From the NCBI RefSeq assembly GCF_000737515.1, contig NZ_CP006587.1, forward strand, positions 3,219,001-3,283,000: a stretch of DNA of 64,000 nt, read 5' to 3'. Source of the stretch: Hymenobacter sp. APR13. Its GTDB lineage: Bacteria > Bacteroidota > Bacteroidia > Cytophagales > Hymenobacteraceae. Of the stretch, positions 25,996-34,203 are shown one piece after another. The notes under the pieces are model-generated. The model made no database searches, had not been told where the DNA came from, and was given only the letters and a program-made list of their open reading frames with translations. The position numbers were made by a program, and so were the translations under genes. The stretch's first letter is position 1. Every line of letters starts with the position of its first letter.

Positions 25996-27966
25996 TTACT
26001 CGCCAGCCCGGAACGGCGGGGCCGGCAGACCTTGTTTGTTGAAGAGTGTAGCCGGGCGGCTGTTGCCCCAGGCGTAGCGCACAGCCACCGGATTGGGCAC
26101 GCCAGCCGCTCGCAGCACGATGGTGCTGCCCTGTACTTCGGCAGTTGCCCACACAAACCGCCGGTCGGGCCCGGCAATGGCGAAGCTGCTGCGGCCAGTG
26201 CCGGCGTCAGCGGCCGGCTTTAGCACCAAGCCGCTGCCAGCATTGCCGAAGCGTACCGTGAGGCTGCCGCGGCCCGGCGCGACGCCTACCACGGTGGGGC
26301 CCGAGGCCACCAGCGTGGTTTCGCCGTAGGCCAGGCGGCGGGCGGCCAACGCCAGACGGCGGCCTACGTCCAGCTTATTGAGCGGGTGAATGTCATTGAC
26401 GTTGCCCAGATCCAGCGCGACGGCCATGGCTGTGTGCGGCACCGTGCGGCCAACGTAGCGCTGCGCCTCGCGCAATTCGGCCCAGGCCGAAGTGGCCGGC
26501 TGGGGCGGGTCGGGCTGATAAGCAGCCAGCTGTACAAACAGAAATGGCAGGGCCGGCTGCTGCCACCGTTGCCGCCAGTCTGCAATCAGGGCCGGAAACA
26601 GCGTGCGATACTGCGTGGCGCGGTCGGCGTTGCTTTCGCCCTGATACCAGATAACTCCCTTCAGCGCAAACGGCAGCAGCGGCGCAATCATGCCGTTGAA
26701 AAGGGCCGTGGGTGCGTTGTTGGGGCCGCCCGCCAGCGTGTTGGCGGGCCGGGTGTCGGGGTCCTGAGCCAGACGGTACTGCCAGGTGCCGGCCAACGGC
26801 ACCGTGAGGCCGCCCACCACGGCTGTCATGTCGGTGGGCTGGCCCCAAAGGCCGCCGCCGCCGCCGTTGTCGGTGACGCGCACGGCCACTACGTTGCGGC
26901 CGGCCCGCACCAGCTCGGCCGGCACCGTGTAGCGCCGCAACTGGTCGTAGCCACGCGTGCCCCCAATGGCTACGCCGTTGAAGAAGGTGCTGTCCTGGTC
27001 ATCGACTTTGGCCAGGGTGAGGACGAGTGGCTGGCTAGCCGCCGTGGCGGGCAGCGTCAGGTCGCGCCGAAACCATACAATGCCGTCGAGGTCGTGCAGG
27101 GCCGGTACCCGGTTTTCCCAGTAGCCTGGCAGCGGCATGGTGGGCCAGTCGATGGTAGAAAGAGTAGGGTCGGACCACGATGGGCGGCCGGGCAACAGGC
27201 CCTGGTCCTGGCCGGCGGGGCTTTGCTGCCAGGCATTCAGGCGCGCGGCGTAGGCGGCTTCCTGCTCGGCAAACGAGCTGTTTTGCTGCTGCAGCGCCGC
27301 CACCGACGCCCGAAAATCAGGAAGTTGCTGCAACGCTTCGGCGCTGACCCAAGCCTCCGCCACGGTGCCGCCCCAGTCGGCCGCAATCAGGCCCACCGGC
27401 ACGTTGTAGCGCCGCAGCAGGTCGCGCCCGAAGTAGTAGGCCACTGCCGAAAACTCTGCCGCCGACTCAGGCGTGCAGGGCTGCCACTCGCCGCCAGCCA
27501 GCTCGGCCTGGGGGTGCAGCTCGGCGCGGTTGGGCACCGCAAACAGCCGCAGGTTGGGGAAGCGGGCGGCAGCAGCTTCGGTGGGGCCGTTGGCGGCGTT
27601 GCGCAGCGCCCATTCCATGTTCGACTGCCCCGAGGCCAGCCATACGTCGCCGACCAGCACATCGGTGAGGCGCAGCGTGTTGGAACCCTGCACTGTCAGT
27701 TCAAATGGCCCGCCCGGGGCCTGCGCTGGCAGCGTGAGTTGCCAGCGGCCGTCGGGGCCGGCGGTGGCCTGGGCCTGCGCTGCCCGGAACGCTACGCGTA
27801 CCACTTCGCCCGGCTCGGCCCAGCCCCAGAGCGGCAGCGGTACGTTGCGCTGCAGCACCATGTGCGAGCCTACCAACCGTGGCAGCCGCACGGCGGCCCG
27901 GGCCGGCAGAGTCAGGAAAGCCAGCCACAGGCTGGGAAGTAGTAGCGAAAGCAGGCGCAGATTCAC
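25996..27966 (-). CDS. Sialate O-acetylesterase-like SGNH hydrolase (exported)
   Basis: 656 residues from a GTG at 27966, chosen because the signal peptide (M)NLRLLSLLLPSLWLAFLTLP-ARA follows directly. Family motifs: LVGSHMVLQRNVPLPLWGWA near residue 33, the nucleophile serine in LASGQSNMEWALRNAANGPT (about 104-123), VGLIAADWGGTVAEAWVSAE, GVIWYQGESNADRATQYRTL near residue 420, and the catalytic Asp/His pair in GNVNDIHPLNKLDVGRRLAL. A jelly-roll insert (LHDLDGIVWFRRDLTLPATA) is typical. It removes O-acetyl groups from sialic acid or plant glycans in the periplasm. Downstream of a FucP-type transporter on the same strand. Confidence 0.92.
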   Translation of the reverse strand: MNLRLLSLLLPSLWLAFLTLPARAAVRLPRLVGSHMVLQRNVPLPLWGWAEPGEVVRVAFRAAQAQATAGPDGRWQLTLPAQAPGGPFELTVQGSNTLRLTDVLVGDVWLASGQSNMEWALRNAANGPTEAAAARFPNLRLFAVPNRAELHPQAELAGGEWQPCTPESAAEFSAVAYYFGRDLLRRYNVPVGLIAADWGGTVAEAWVSAEALQQLPDFRASVAALQQQNSSFAEQEAAYAARLNAWQQSPAGQDQGLLPGRPSWSDPTLSTIDWPTMPLPGYWENRVPALHDLDGIVWFRRDLTLPATAASQPLVLTLAKVDDQDSTFFNGVAIGGTRGYDQLRRYTVPAELVRAGRNVVAVRVTDNGGGGGLWGQPTDMTAVVGGLTVPLAGTWQYRLAQDPDTRPANTLAGGPNNAPTALFNGMIAPLLPFALKGVIWYQGESNADRATQYRTLFPALIADWRQRWQQPALPFLFVQLAAYQPDPPQPATSAWAELREAQRYVGRTVPHTAMAVALDLGNVNDIHPLNKLDVGRRLALAARRLAYGETTLVASGPTVVGVAPGRGSLTVRFGNAGSGLVLKPAADAGTGRSSFAIAGPDRRFVWATAEVQGSTIVLRAAGVPNPVAVRYAWGNSRPATLFNKQGLPAPPFRAGE

Positions 27967-28097
27967 GGCAGGAGCAGAGGGGGGAACAGATGTTGAAAGT
28001 GTCAAGGTGGAGGCAGCGGGCAAGCTAAGTAAACCCAGCCAGCGACTATCACCGGATTCTTCGTTGCACTCGAAAATGAGAGAATACAGGACACAAA

Positions 28098-28138
28098 CGC
28101 TCCGGGCCGGCTGCTTGAAAAGCCGCCAACCCGGAGCG
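28098..28138 (-). terminator. Terminator after the MFS gene
   Basis: CGCTCCGGG at 28098-28106 pairs with CCCGGAGCG at 28130-28138, with a further inner GGCTG/AGCC pairing. It is followed on the minus strand by GTTTGTG. It separates the MFS gene from the esterase. Confidence 0.6.
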
Positions 28139-28165
28139 CATACACTGAAAAAAAGCGGGCTGATA

Positions 28166-29431
28166 TTATGCCTCCCGGGTCTTGTGGCCCGAAATGCCGT
28201 ACCACAGAATATAGGCGTAGCACAGCACGGGCAGCACGAAGGCCCAGCGCAGGGTGCTGGCATCGGCTACCAAACCGAACAGCAGCGGCACCACGGCACC
28301 GCCCACAATGGCTACGTTCAGCAGGCCCGAAGCTTCCTGGGTGTGGCGGCCCAGGCCGGCCACGGCCAGCGTGAAGATGGTGGCAAACATGATGGAGTTC
28401 ATCAAACCCACGGCCAGCAGGCTCCACATGGCCACTTCGCCGGTGGTGCTCACTGAAATCAGCACCAGCAGCACGGCACCCAGGGCGTTGAAGGCCAGTA
28501 GGCGGCCGGGGTTGAACTTGTTGAGCAGATAAGCCCCCAGGAAGCGGCCTACCATGGCGCCGCCCCAGTAATAGGTCACCATATCACCAGCCGATTTAGG
28601 AGACAGCCCCATTACGTCGGACAAATGCAGGTAGCTCACAATGTGCGAACCAATAGCTACTTCGCCGCCCACGTAGGCGAAAATGCCCACCATGCCCAGC
28701 ACCAGGTGGCGGTAATGCCAGGCGCGGCGGCCGGGCACGTCTTCGGTGTGGGCGTGCGAAATAACGGGCAGCTTCAGTATGAAGAGTAACGCACTGATTA
28801 CAAGCAGAACACCGCCAATAGCCAGATACGGCATCTGCACGGCACGCACGTCAATGGCGGCGGCAGAGGCTGCCGTGTCCAGGTCAGGCAGGTTCGACAA
28901 AATGAGGGCCGAGCCCAGCAACGGGGCAATGGTAGTGCCCAGCGAGTTGAACGCCTGCGTGAGCGTGAGGCGGGCCGGGGCCGATTTGGCCGGGCCCAGA
29001 ATGGCTACGTAGGGGTTGCCGGCTACCTGCAGCAGCACCACGCCCGTGGCCAGCACAAACAGCGCGCCCAGAAACAAGCCATAGGAGCGGCTTTCGGCAG
29101 CGGGGTAAAACAAGAAAGCGCCAATGGCGGCCACCACGAAGCCCAGCAGCATGCCGCCTTTGTAGCCCAGGCGTTCCACGGCCTTACCCGCCGGAATACC
29201 CATCACGAAGTAGGCCCCAAAGAAGCACAGGTTGATGAAGTTGGCCTGGGTGTAGGAGAGGTTGAAAATGGCCTTCAGGTACGGAATCAGGATATCGTTC
29301 AGACAGGTAATAAACCCCATCATAAAAAACAGCACGGTGAGTGAGGCCAGCGCCGAGGTATAACGCGGGGCTTCCTGGCCGGGCGGCGTGTCGGTGGGGG
29401 TGGGGATGGAGGAGGTGATGGGAGCAGCCAT
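28166..29431 (-). CDS. Sugar:H+ symporter, MFS FucP/GluP family
   Basis: 421 residues from the ATG at 29431. About 12 transmembrane helices. Family signatures are LTVLFFMMGFITCLNDILIP (helix 1, the conserved 'F...GF...lND.l.P'), NLSYTQANFINLCFFGAYFV, MGIPAGKAVERLGYKGGMLL, LQVAGNPYVAILGP (helix 4) and LTLTQAFNSLGTTIAPLLGS (helix 5). These match FucP/GluP transporters that bring in fucose, glucose, galactose or N-acetylglucosamine. The neighbouring esterase suggests a host or plant glycan sugar as substrate; this is inference. A 382-base region with a terminator and an 85-bp duplication lies upstream. Confidence 0.92.
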   Translation of the reverse strand: MAAPITSSIPTPTDTPPGQEAPRYTSALASLTVLFFMMGFITCLNDILIPYLKAIFNLSYTQANFINLCFFGAYFVMGIPAGKAVERLGYKGGMLLGFVVAAIGAFLFYPAAESRSYGLFLGALFVLATGVVLLQVAGNPYVAILGPAKSAPARLTLTQAFNSLGTTIAPLLGSALILSNLPDLDTAASAAAIDVRAVQMPYLAIGGVLLVISALLFILKLPVISHAHTEDVPGRRAWHYRHLVLGMVGIFAYVGGEVAIGSHIVSYLHLSDVMGLSPKSAGDMVTYYWGGAMVGRFLGAYLLNKFNPGRLLAFNALGAVLLVLISVSTTGEVAMWSLLAVGLMNSIMFATIFTLAVAGLGRHTQEASGLLNVAIVGGAVVPLLFGLVADASTLRWAFVLPVLCYAYILWYGISGHKTREA

Positions 29432-29812
29432 AGAAAAACCAGGGGGAGAGGGTGCCGATAGGTGCGAAAACAGCAGTGGAAAGAATAAGCGGGGGAAAAA
29501 TAGGCATTCCTGCGCTACTACTGCAAAAAACCGCCCGCCCGCCCCGGCCTTTGTCCCGGTATTGGCCCTGTGTTTGTCCAGAAACCCCGCCAGCAAAACG
29601 GCCCGCCACCTCAGGAGAGGCAGCGGGCCGTTGGCCGATGGCCGAAGCGGAAGTGCAGGACTACCACGTGTTATTTCCGCAACTACACCGTAGCAGCCAC
29701 TTTCCAACTACTCATTACTCTATGCTACTACGCGCTGGCTTCGTTCAGGGCGCGCATATCCTCCGCGCTCAGCTGCAGGGCCGTGGCGCCAAGTAGCCAT
29801 TACTCTATGCTA
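29432..29812. other. Intergenic region between aldo/keto reductase and MFS gene
   Basis: About 380 bases without a gene. It holds the reductase terminator (29597-29632) and the spare copy of an 85-bp tandem duplication (29713-29797). No clear -7 box for the MFS gene was seen. Confidence 0.6.
29597..29632 (-). terminator. Terminator of the aldo/keto reductase gene
   Basis: AACGGCCCGC (29597-29606) pairs with GCGGGCCGTT (29623-29632), followed on the minus strand by a GTTTTG tail. Confidence 0.7.
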
Positions 29813-29882
29813 CTACGCGCTGGCTTCGTTCAGGGCGCGCATATCCTCCGCGCTCAGCTGCAGGGCCGTGGCGCCAAGTAGC
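29713..29882. repeat. Exact 85-bp tandem duplication at the 3' end of the aldo/keto reductase gene
   Basis: 29713-29797 and 29798-29882 are identical base for base. The right copy holds the last 23 codons, the stop and 15 bases of 3' flank; the left copy is an untranslated remnant beyond the stop. The duplicated unit begins CATTACTCTATGCTACTACG. Confidence 0.95.
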
Positions 29883-30766
29883 TCCTGCACCTGCTCGGCG
29901 GTGGTGGCGCTGGCAATGGGCGCGGTGAGGCCAGGGCGGGCCATAATCCAAGCCAGGGCTACCTGGGCGGGCGTGGCGCCGGCGTGGCGGGCCACCACGG
30001 CGTCGAGGGCGGCCAGGATGCGGCGGCCCCGGTCGTTGAGGTATTTGGGGCCGATGCTGCTGCCGCGGACGCTCTTGGCGAGGTCGGCGTCGGTGCGGTA
30101 CTTGCCCGTGAGGAAGCCCGAGGCCAGCCCGAAGTACGGAATCACGCCCAAGCCGTGCTCTTGGCATAGCGGCAGCACGTCGGTTTCCAGCTTGGTGCGC
30201 TCGTAGAGGTTGTATTCGGGCTGCAGGCTTTCGTAGCGGGGCAGGCTGTGCTGGGTGCTGGCCTCCAGGGCCTCGCGCAGGCGGCTTGCCGAGAAGTTGC
30301 TGGCCCCGATGGCGCGCACCTTTCCTTCCTTTATGAGGTCGGCGTAGGCCTCCAGCGGCTCAGTTACGGGCAGCGTTTCGTCGTCCTGGTGGCTCTGGTA
30401 CAAGTCGATGTAGTCGGTTTGCAGGCGCTGCAGTGAGGCTTCCACCGAGCGGCGGATGTAGTCTTTGGCCAAACCCTTCGAGCCGTCGCCCATCTGCATG
30501 CCCACCTTCGTGAAGACAAGCACGTCGTCGCGGCGGCCGCGCTGCTGCAGCCACTTGCCGATAACGGTTTCTGACTCGCCGCCCTGGTGGCCGGGCGCCC
30601 AGGCCGAGTACATATTGGCCGTGTCGATGGCGTTGCCGCCGCCGGCCACAAAGGCGTCGAGCACCCGGAAGGACGCGGCTTCGTCGGCTGTCCAGCCAAA
30701 CACGTTGCCGCCCAGCACGAGCGGGGCCAGCTGCAGGCCGGAGCGGCCCAGTTCACGGTGTTGCAT
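29813..30766 (-). CDS. Aldo/keto reductase
   Basis: 317 residues from the ATG at 30766. An NADPH-dependent TIM barrel. Motifs: ELGRSGLQLAPLVLGGNVFG, the catalytic Asp and Tyr in NAIDTANMYSAWAPGHQGGE (about residues 45-64), FTKVGMQMGDGSKGLAKDYI with the catalytic Lys, YIDLYQSHQDDETLPVTEPL with the catalytic His, IGASNFSASRLREALE, and the cofactor loop APIASATTAEQVQELLGA near residue 290. The branch resembles YajO/IolS-like general aldehyde reductases. An 85-bp tandem copy of its 3' end follows the stop. Confidence 0.94.
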   Translation of the reverse strand: MQHRELGRSGLQLAPLVLGGNVFGWTADEAASFRVLDAFVAGGGNAIDTANMYSAWAPGHQGGESETVIGKWLQQRGRRDDVLVFTKVGMQMGDGSKGLAKDYIRRSVEASLQRLQTDYIDLYQSHQDDETLPVTEPLEAYADLIKEGKVRAIGASNFSASRLREALEASTQHSLPRYESLQPEYNLYERTKLETDVLPLCQEHGLGVIPYFGLASGFLTGKYRTDADLAKSVRGSSIGPKYLNDRGRRILAALDAVVARHAGATPAQVALAWIMARPGLTAPIASATTAEQVQELLGATALQLSAEDMRALNEASA

Positions 30767-30868
30767 ATTTTTCAAGTGATGAAGTGGAAAGGCGGGGTTG
30801 CGAAGAAAGGCGAATAAATAATGCCGGGTCCTATAACCGGCCGTGGCGGCCGATGGTTGCGGCCCGCG

Positions 30869-30876
30869 TATCTTCG
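30869..30876 (+). promoter_or_regulatory. -7-like box (TATCTTCG) 4 bases before the ATG of the YdeI-like gene
   Basis: TAnnTTcG variant of the -7 consensus, ending exactly 4 bases before the ATG at 30881. The same arrangement recurs at the next two genes. Confidence 0.45.
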
Positions 30877-30880
30877 GGAT

Positions 30881-31459
30881 ATGGCTCGTGCACTCGATAC
30901 GCTCCCCGTGCTGGACCCCGTAACCCGCCCGGCGTGGCGGGCCTGGCTGGCGGCCCATCACACCCAGCCCACCGGCATCTGGCTCACGCTCTACAAGAAA
31001 GCCCATGGCCCGGGCTACCTCAACTACGCCGAGGCCGTGGAGGAAGCGCTGTGCTTCGGCTGGATTGACTCCTTGCCGCGCAAAGGTGACGCCGTGTGCT
31101 ACCAGCTGTACTTTTCGCCGCGCAAGCCGGGCAGCGTGTGGTCGGCGCTGAACAAGCGGCGGGTAGCGGCGCTGCAAGCGGCCAACCTGCTGTACCCGGC
31201 CGGCCAGGCTAAAATCGACGCGGCCCGACAGGACGGCAGCTGGGCCGCCCTCGACGCGGTAGATGCCCTGGAGCTGCCGCCCGACCTGGCCGCCGCCTTC
31301 GCCGAAAACGAGGCCGCTCGCCAACATTTTGCGGCCTTCCCGCCCGGTGTCCGCAAGCAGATTCTGCAGCAGCTGGCCGCCGCCAAGCGCCCCGAAACGC
31401 GCCGACAGCGCATCATGCGCATCGTGGAAAAGGCGGCCCGCAACGAGCGGCTGGTCTGA
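30881..31459 (+). CDS. YdeI/OmpD-associated family protein
   Basis: 192 residues from the ATG at 30881. Family landmarks: WRAWLAAHHTQPTGIWLTLY, KKAHGPGYLNYAEAVEEALC, FGWIDSLPRKGDAVCYQLYF, SPRKPGSVWSALNKRRVAAL and the C-terminal FPPGVRKQILQQLAAAKRPE TRRQRI helix. These match the 'FGWID......D......f.PR......Ws..N' signature. Members are small cytosolic proteins linked in enterobacteria to resistance against polymyxin or bacteriocins. The molecular activity is unknown. A -7-like TATCTTCG lies 4 bases upstream, predicting a leaderless transcript. The start at 30821 in the same frame is less likely for this reason. Confidence 0.88.
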   Translation: MARALDTLPVLDPVTRPAWRAWLAAHHTQPTGIWLTLYKKAHGPGYLNYAEAVEEALCFGWIDSLPRKGDAVCYQLYFSPRKPGSVWSALNKRRVAALQAANLLYPAGQAKIDAARQDGSWAALDAVDALELPPDLAAAFAENEAARQHFAAFPPGVRKQILQQLAAAKRPETRRQRIMRIVEKAARNERLV

Positions 31460-31478
31460 GCGGGAAAGTGGCTGCCAC

Positions 31479-31486
31479 TATCTTCG
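31479..31486 (+). promoter_or_regulatory. -7-like box (TATCTTCG) 4 bases before the beta-lactamase ATG
   Basis: Identical octamer and spacing to the preceding gene (ATG at 31491), located in the 31-base gap between the two genes. Confidence 0.45.
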
Positions 31487-31490
31487 CCGC

Positions 31491-32300
31491 ATGCATCCGA
31501 TATATCTATTTCTACTGAGTCTGTGGCTGCTGGCGGCTCCTTCGGCGCCTAGGGTAGCGGAGCGCAACTTTCAGGCACACTTCGACCAATACGGCGTGCA
31601 GGGTTCGTTTCTGCTGTATGATGAGGCGGCCGGGCAGTACGTGGCCTACCAACCGGCGCGCTGCCGCCAGTCGTTTCTGCCGGCTTCCACCTTCAAAATC
31701 CCCAACACCCTCATCGGGCTGCAAACAGGCGCGCTGCCCGACACGGCCACCATCTGCCGCTGGGACGGCCAGCAGCGCAGCTTCCCGCAGTGGAACGAGG
31801 ACATGACTTACGCCCGCGCCCTGCGCGTGTCGTGCGTGCCCTGCTACCAGCAGCTGGCCCAACGCATCGGCGTGAAGCGGTATCGGCAGTGGTTGCCGCG
31901 GCTGCGCTACGGCCGCATGGCCGTGGCAACCGCCACCCTCGACACCTTCTGGCTGGATGGCGAATCGCGCATTTCGCAGTTCGAGCAGGTGGCATTTCTG
32001 CGCCGCCTGCAGGCCGAAACGCTGCCTGTGGAGAAGCGCCACCAGCGTGCCGTGAAGCAGCTCTTGGTGCTGAAAAAAACGCCGGAATACACGCTCTACG
32101 GCAAAACCGGCTGGCGCTTTCGCTCCGCCACCAACCCCGACAACGGCTGGCTGGTAGGCTGGGTGGAGCGCGCCGATGGCCGCCGCGCCTTTTTCGCCCT
32201 GAACGTGGAGCCCAAGCCCGGCCCGGTTGACGACGCGCGGTTCATCGCCAGCCGCCGCGCCGTCACGGAGGCCATTCTGCAGGAGCTGAAGTGGCTGTAA
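31491..32300 (+). CDS. Class D (OXA-like) beta-lactamase or BlaR-type penicillin-binding protein
   Basis: 269 residues from the ATG at 31491, with a signal peptide MHPIYLFLLSLWLLAAPSAP. Class D motifs: nucleophile Ser66 and Lys69 in LPASTFKIPNTLIGLQTG; SxV as Ser114-Cys-Val116 in ALRVSCVPCYQQLAQRIG; the omega-loop Trp in TLDTFWLDGESRISQFEQV; and KTG at 205-207 in YTLYGKTGWRFRSATNPDNG. The usual YGN box reads YGR (140-142). The carbamylated Lys69 motif is intact, so hydrolysis is plausible. It acts on penicillins in the periplasm, or could be a poorly active relative. Its promoter box is 4 bases before the ATG, 31 bases after the previous stop. Confidence 0.9.
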   Translation: MHPIYLFLLSLWLLAAPSAPRVAERNFQAHFDQYGVQGSFLLYDEAAGQYVAYQPARCRQSFLPASTFKIPNTLIGLQTGALPDTATICRWDGQQRSFPQWNEDMTYARALRVSCVPCYQQLAQRIGVKRYRQWLPRLRYGRMAVATATLDTFWLDGESRISQFEQVAFLRRLQAETLPVEKRHQRAVKQLLVLKKTPEYTLYGKTGWRFRSATNPDNGWLVGWVERADGRRAFFALNVEPKPGPVDDARFIASRRAVTEAILQELKWL

Positions 32301-32304
32301 GTTT

Positions 32305-32459
32305 ATCAGGCTAGCGCTAGTTCCCCTCTTTGGAAAGGAGGGGCTAGGGGTGGTTGATGGCCGATAGAACGATTTTAGCACTAGCACTAGATGATGTTCA
32401 ACGATTGTCAATCATCCCTAGCCCCTCCTTGGAAAGCAGGGGAACTAGCGCTAGCCTAA
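32305..32459. repeat. Palindromic repeat family F
   Basis: The left arm CTAGCGCTAGTTCCCCTCTT (32311 on), followed by GGAAAGGAGGGGCTAGGGG, pairs with CCCTAGCCCCTCCTTGGAAA... and ...GGGGAACTAGCGCTAG at 32412-32457. The outer ends TCAGGCTAGCGC / GCGCTAGCCTAA are also inverted. About 60 bases form the centre. Located between the beta-lactamase and the amidohydrolase. Confidence 0.85.
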
Positions 32460-32495
32460 TCAGCAACGATACACCGCCAAGCCAACGGTTCGCGC

Positions 32496-32503
32496 TACAT
32501 TCG
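32496..32503 (+). promoter_or_regulatory. -7-like box (TACATTCG) 4 bases before the D-aminoacylase ATG
   Basis: Third TAnnTTCG-N4-ATG arrangement in a row (ATG at 32508), here just downstream of repeat F. Confidence 0.4.
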
Positions 32504-32507
32504 CTGC

Positions 32508-34073
32508 ATGCGCCTCGCCTTCCTGCTTCTGCTGCTTGCCCACACCGTGCTGGCCCAAACGCCGCCCAAAGCCGACTTTCTCATCCGCAACGGCCGCCTC
32601 TACGACGGCACCGGCAACACCTGGACGCTGGCCGACGTGGCCGTGCGCAACGGCCGCATCGTGGCCGTGGGCCGCCTGCCGGCCAGCTACCCCGCTGATA
32701 CCGTGCTCGACGCCCGCGGCCTGGCCGTGGCCCCCGGCTTCATCGACGTGCATACCCACATCGAAGACGACGAAATGCGCCAGCCCACCGCCGACAACTT
32801 CCTCTACGACGGCGTGACGACCGTCGTGACCGGCAACTGCGGCTCCTCCCGGCCCGACCTGCGCCGCTACTTTCACTCGCTCGACAGCGCCCGGCTATCC
32901 GTGAACGTGGCCTCGCTGATTGGGCATGGCACGGTGCGCAAGGCCGTAATGGGCCGGGCCCGGCGGGCGCCGTCGGAGGCGGAGCTGGGGCAGATGGAGG
33001 CCCTGGTAGACAGCGCCATGCGCGCCGGCGCGGTGGGCTTGTCGTCGGGGCTGATTTACGTGCCGGGCACGTACTCGCGCACACCGGAGCTGGTGCGGCT
33101 GGCGCGGGTGGCGGGCCGGGCCGGCGGCCTCTACGCCACCCATATGCGCAACGAAACCGACAGTGTCACCTATTCCATTGAAGAAGCTCTGCGCATCGGC
33201 CGCGAGGCCAATCTGCCGGTGCAGATTTCGCACCTCAAGCTGGGCGGGCAGCAGAACTGGGGCCGCACCGCCAACCTGCTCAGCCGCATCGAAACCGCCC
33301 GGCAAAGCGGCCAGGCCGTCACCATCGACCAGTACCCGTACACGGCCAGCTCCACCAGCCTCAGCACCCTGCTGCCCGACGCCGTGCAGGCGGACGGCCG
33401 CGACTCGCTGCGCGCCCGCCTGGCCCGCCCGGCTGTGCGCCGCGCCGTGGAAGCCAGCTTGCTGGAGCGCCTGAAACGCCGCCAGCTCCGGCACTTCAGC
33501 TACGCCGTAGTGGCCAGCTTCCCACCCGACACCAGCTACAACGGCCTCAGCATCGAGCAGATAAACCAGCGCCGCGGCCGCCCGCACAACGCCCGCGCTG
33601 AAGCCGCTACCGTGCTTGATCTGGTGCTGCAGCACGACGCCGGCATGGTGTTCCACGGCATGAGCGAAACCGACGTGCAGAACATCATGCGCTACCCGCA
33701 GAACATGGTGGCCTCCGACGCCAGCATCCGGGTGTGGCAGGAGGGCGTGCCGCACCCGCGTGGCTACGGCTCCAATGCCCGCGTGCTGGGCCGCTACGTG
33801 CGCGAGCTGCACGTGCTGACCCTGGAAGAAGCCATCCGGCGCATGACCAGCCTGCCCGCCCAAACCTTCGGCTTCTCGGACCGCGGCCTGCTCCGCCCCG
33901 GTTTCGTAGCCGATATCGTGGTGTTCGACCCCGCCACCGTGCAGGACCGCTCCACCTTCGAGCAGCCGCATCAGTATTCGGAGGGCATGAAATACGTGCT
34001 GGTAAACGGCCGCCTGACCGTGCGCAACGGCCGCCACACCGGCGCCCGCAGCGGCCAGGTGCTGCGCAGGTAG
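32508..34073 (+). CDS. N-acyl-D-amino-acid deacylase family amidohydrolase (exported)
   Basis: 521 residues. The signal peptide is MRLAFLLLLLAHTVLA-QT. The composite amidohydrolase fold follows: DFLIRNGRLYDGTGNTWTLA (beta-sandwich), GLAVAPGFIDVHTHIEDDEM with the HxH zinc pair (about residues 77-96), GVTTVVTGNCGSSRPDLRRY with the D-aminoacylase cysteine, GLSSGLIYVPGTYSRTPELV, YATHMRNETDSVTYSIEEAL with a metal His, LPVQISHLKLGG with a metal His, and MVASDASIRVWQEGVPHPRG with the catalytic Asp. It probably frees D-amino acids from N-acyl-D-amino acids or peptidoglycan-derived compounds. Export and a beta-lactamase neighbour suggest cell-wall related substrates; that is inference. Confidence 0.92.
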   Translation: MRLAFLLLLLAHTVLAQTPPKADFLIRNGRLYDGTGNTWTLADVAVRNGRIVAVGRLPASYPADTVLDARGLAVAPGFIDVHTHIEDDEMRQPTADNFLYDGVTTVVTGNCGSSRPDLRRYFHSLDSARLSVNVASLIGHGTVRKAVMGRARRAPSEAELGQMEALVDSAMRAGAVGLSSGLIYVPGTYSRTPELVRLARVAGRAGGLYATHMRNETDSVTYSIEEALRIGREANLPVQISHLKLGGQQNWGRTANLLSRIETARQSGQAVTIDQYPYTASSTSLSTLLPDAVQADGRDSLRARLARPAVRRAVEASLLERLKRRQLRHFSYAVVASFPPDTSYNGLSIEQINQRRGRPHNARAEAATVLDLVLQHDAGMVFHGMSETDVQNIMRYPQNMVASDASIRVWQEGVPHPRGYGSNARVLGRYVRELHVLTLEEAIRRMTSLPAQTFGFSDRGLLRPGFVADIVVFDPATVQDRSTFEQPHQYSEGMKYVLVNGRLTVRNGRHTGARSGQVLRR

Positions 34074-34078
34074 GGCAG

Positions 34079-34198
34079 TAGAGACGCAATATTTTGCGTC
34101 TCGTCGTTGCTGATGCTGTTCAGTTGGTAATACCCAGTGTACTTCCGGCCGTTCAATGTCGGTCGTTCAACGACGAGACGCAAGATATTGCGTCTCTA
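34079..34198. repeat. Palindromic repeat family C, copy 2
   Basis: Arms TAGAGACGCAATATTTTGCG TCTCGTCGTTGC... and ...CAACGACGAGACGCAAGATA-TTGCGTCTCTA. Shares the outer arms with copy 1 but has a longer centre. Lies between convergent D-aminoacylase and GH13 genes. Confidence 0.88.
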
Positions 34199-34203
34199 CG
34201 GCG

